A stretch of DNA of 5,904 bases from a bacterium. Lineage in GTDB: Bacteria; UBA9089; JASEGY01. Under the pieces are notes generated by a model. It saw only the letters and a list, made by a program, of their open reading frames with translations. It made no database searches and was not told the DNA's origin. The first letter of the stretch is position 1. Every line of letters starts with the position of its first letter. This document shows positions 5,265-5,904 of the stretch, one piece after another. The position numbers and the translations under genes are program-made. The stretch spans positions 1-5,904 of the forward strand of contig JASEGY010000240.1 of NCBI GenBank assembly GCA_030019105.1. The letters run 5' to 3'.

Positions 5265-5904
5265 TATACTATCTACACCAGAGCTAAGGATGCGGCTACA
5301 AATGTGGAGACCACTCCTGATTCTGGTACGTTAGTGATTGACATCACTCCACCCCATACTACTAATCTGTCTAACTATACAGATACCAATGACAACACAC
5401 CCACCTACTTCGGACAGGCTACTGATACTCTTACCAATATTGTAGATATCGAATATCGAGTTGAGGGAGCTACTACTATCCCTTGGACTGATGTAGACAC
5501 CTTTAGTTTAAGCAAAAACGTCAACTTTAAATTCACCACCTCTGCTTTGAATGATGGTTCTAATACTATCTCCACCAGAGCAAAGGATTCAGCTACAAAT
5601 ATAGAAATCAGTTATGCCTCTGATACATTATTGGTCGATGTTACTCCGCCCAATACTACTCTGTCTAACTATGGGGATACTAATGACTCTACACCCACTT
5701 ATTATGGAGAAGCTAAGGATAGTTTTACCAATATTGTGGACATTGAATATCGAGTTGATACCGGTGCTTGGACTGATGTAGCCGCCTTTGCTCAGGGCAA
5801 AACTGTCAACTTTACTTTCACCACTGTAATCCTCAGCAATATTTCTTCATATATTGGGGAAAATTCAAAAGAATATTTTGGCCAATATCGGGGAAAGATG
5901 CTAA
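5265..5904 (+). pseudogene. Ig-like repeat protein, segment 3 (open to window end)
   Basis: The frame is open from just after TAG 5262 to the last base with no stop. It begins mid-domain (TIYTRAKDAATNVETTPDSG) and continues with further repeats: VDITPPHTTNLSNYTDTNDN, TPTYFGQATDTLTNIVDIEY, VNFKFTTSALNDGSNTI and TRAKDSATNIEISYASDTL. These are the same second-type Ig-like repeats as segment 2. At about 5826, after VNFTFTT, the expected SALNxGS is replaced by VILSNISSYIGENSKEYFGQ, so the repeat pattern is lost just before the window ends. That tail may be another insertion or the start of a different C-terminal part. As no start codon is available at the beginning, this is read as the 3' portion of the disrupted gene. 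Confidence 0.72.

Noticed and set aside
2790..5904. Diversity-generating retroelement target in the repeat protein
   Set aside because: No reverse transcriptase, template repeat or adenine-biased variation was seen; differences among the repeats look like ordinary point changes and recombination.

Overview
The window reads like a bacterial chromosome fragment, probably from an uncultured or metagenome-derived lineage. No taxon can be fixed from the sequence alone. The bacterial signs are closely packed, overlapping plus-strand genes with Shine-Dalgarno-like sites and short self-complementary repeats between and inside genes. One gene product has its clearest recognisable relatives among eukaryotic-type UDP-N-acetylhexosamine pyrophosphorylases (UAP1-like, UDPGP family), a family also known in scattered bacterial phyla. 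All recognisable coding sequence is on the plus strand.

Layout. Positions 1-366 hold no convincing gene. They contain a nested inverted-repeat element (154-288) built around a hairpin of 7-8 nt repeats. Positions 367-1068 encode a membrane CDP-alcohol phosphatidyltransferase (PgsA-like). Its 3' end runs into a GCAGAGG-type repeat and overlaps by 26 nt the start of the next gene. Positions 1043-2485 encode a complete 480-residue UAP1-like nucleotidyltransferase carrying an in-frame 18-bp tandem repeat. The pair looks co-transcribed: one enzyme acts in phospholipid head-group synthesis, the other makes a nucleotide sugar, so both serve envelope building.

From 2502 onward the window is a graveyard of broken genes. 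A small gene starts normally at 2502 but is cut after 31 codons by a second heptad hairpin (2598-2661). A piece of apparently the same protein family resumes at about 2711. At about 2790 it is joined to the inside of a large Thr/Ser/Asn/Asp-rich repeat protein with Ig/FN3-like domains. That repeat gene has no start and fills the rest of the window in three frames. The frame breaks fall at two insertions. The first is a 148-bp MITE-like element (4188-4335) with 19-bp imperfect terminal inverted repeats and an 8-9 bp target duplication. The second is a roughly 176-bp insert (5089-5264) carrying a third heptad hairpin. Removing each insert on paper restores one continuous reading frame with the expected domain repeats.

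The most interesting content is therefore a small non-autonomous mobile element whose exact excision mends the host frame, and a set of three hairpins with unrelated sequences but the same design: tandem heptads of the form N5-R-G on one arm, complementary heptads on the other. These observations come directly from the sequence. Mobility, age and function are inference.
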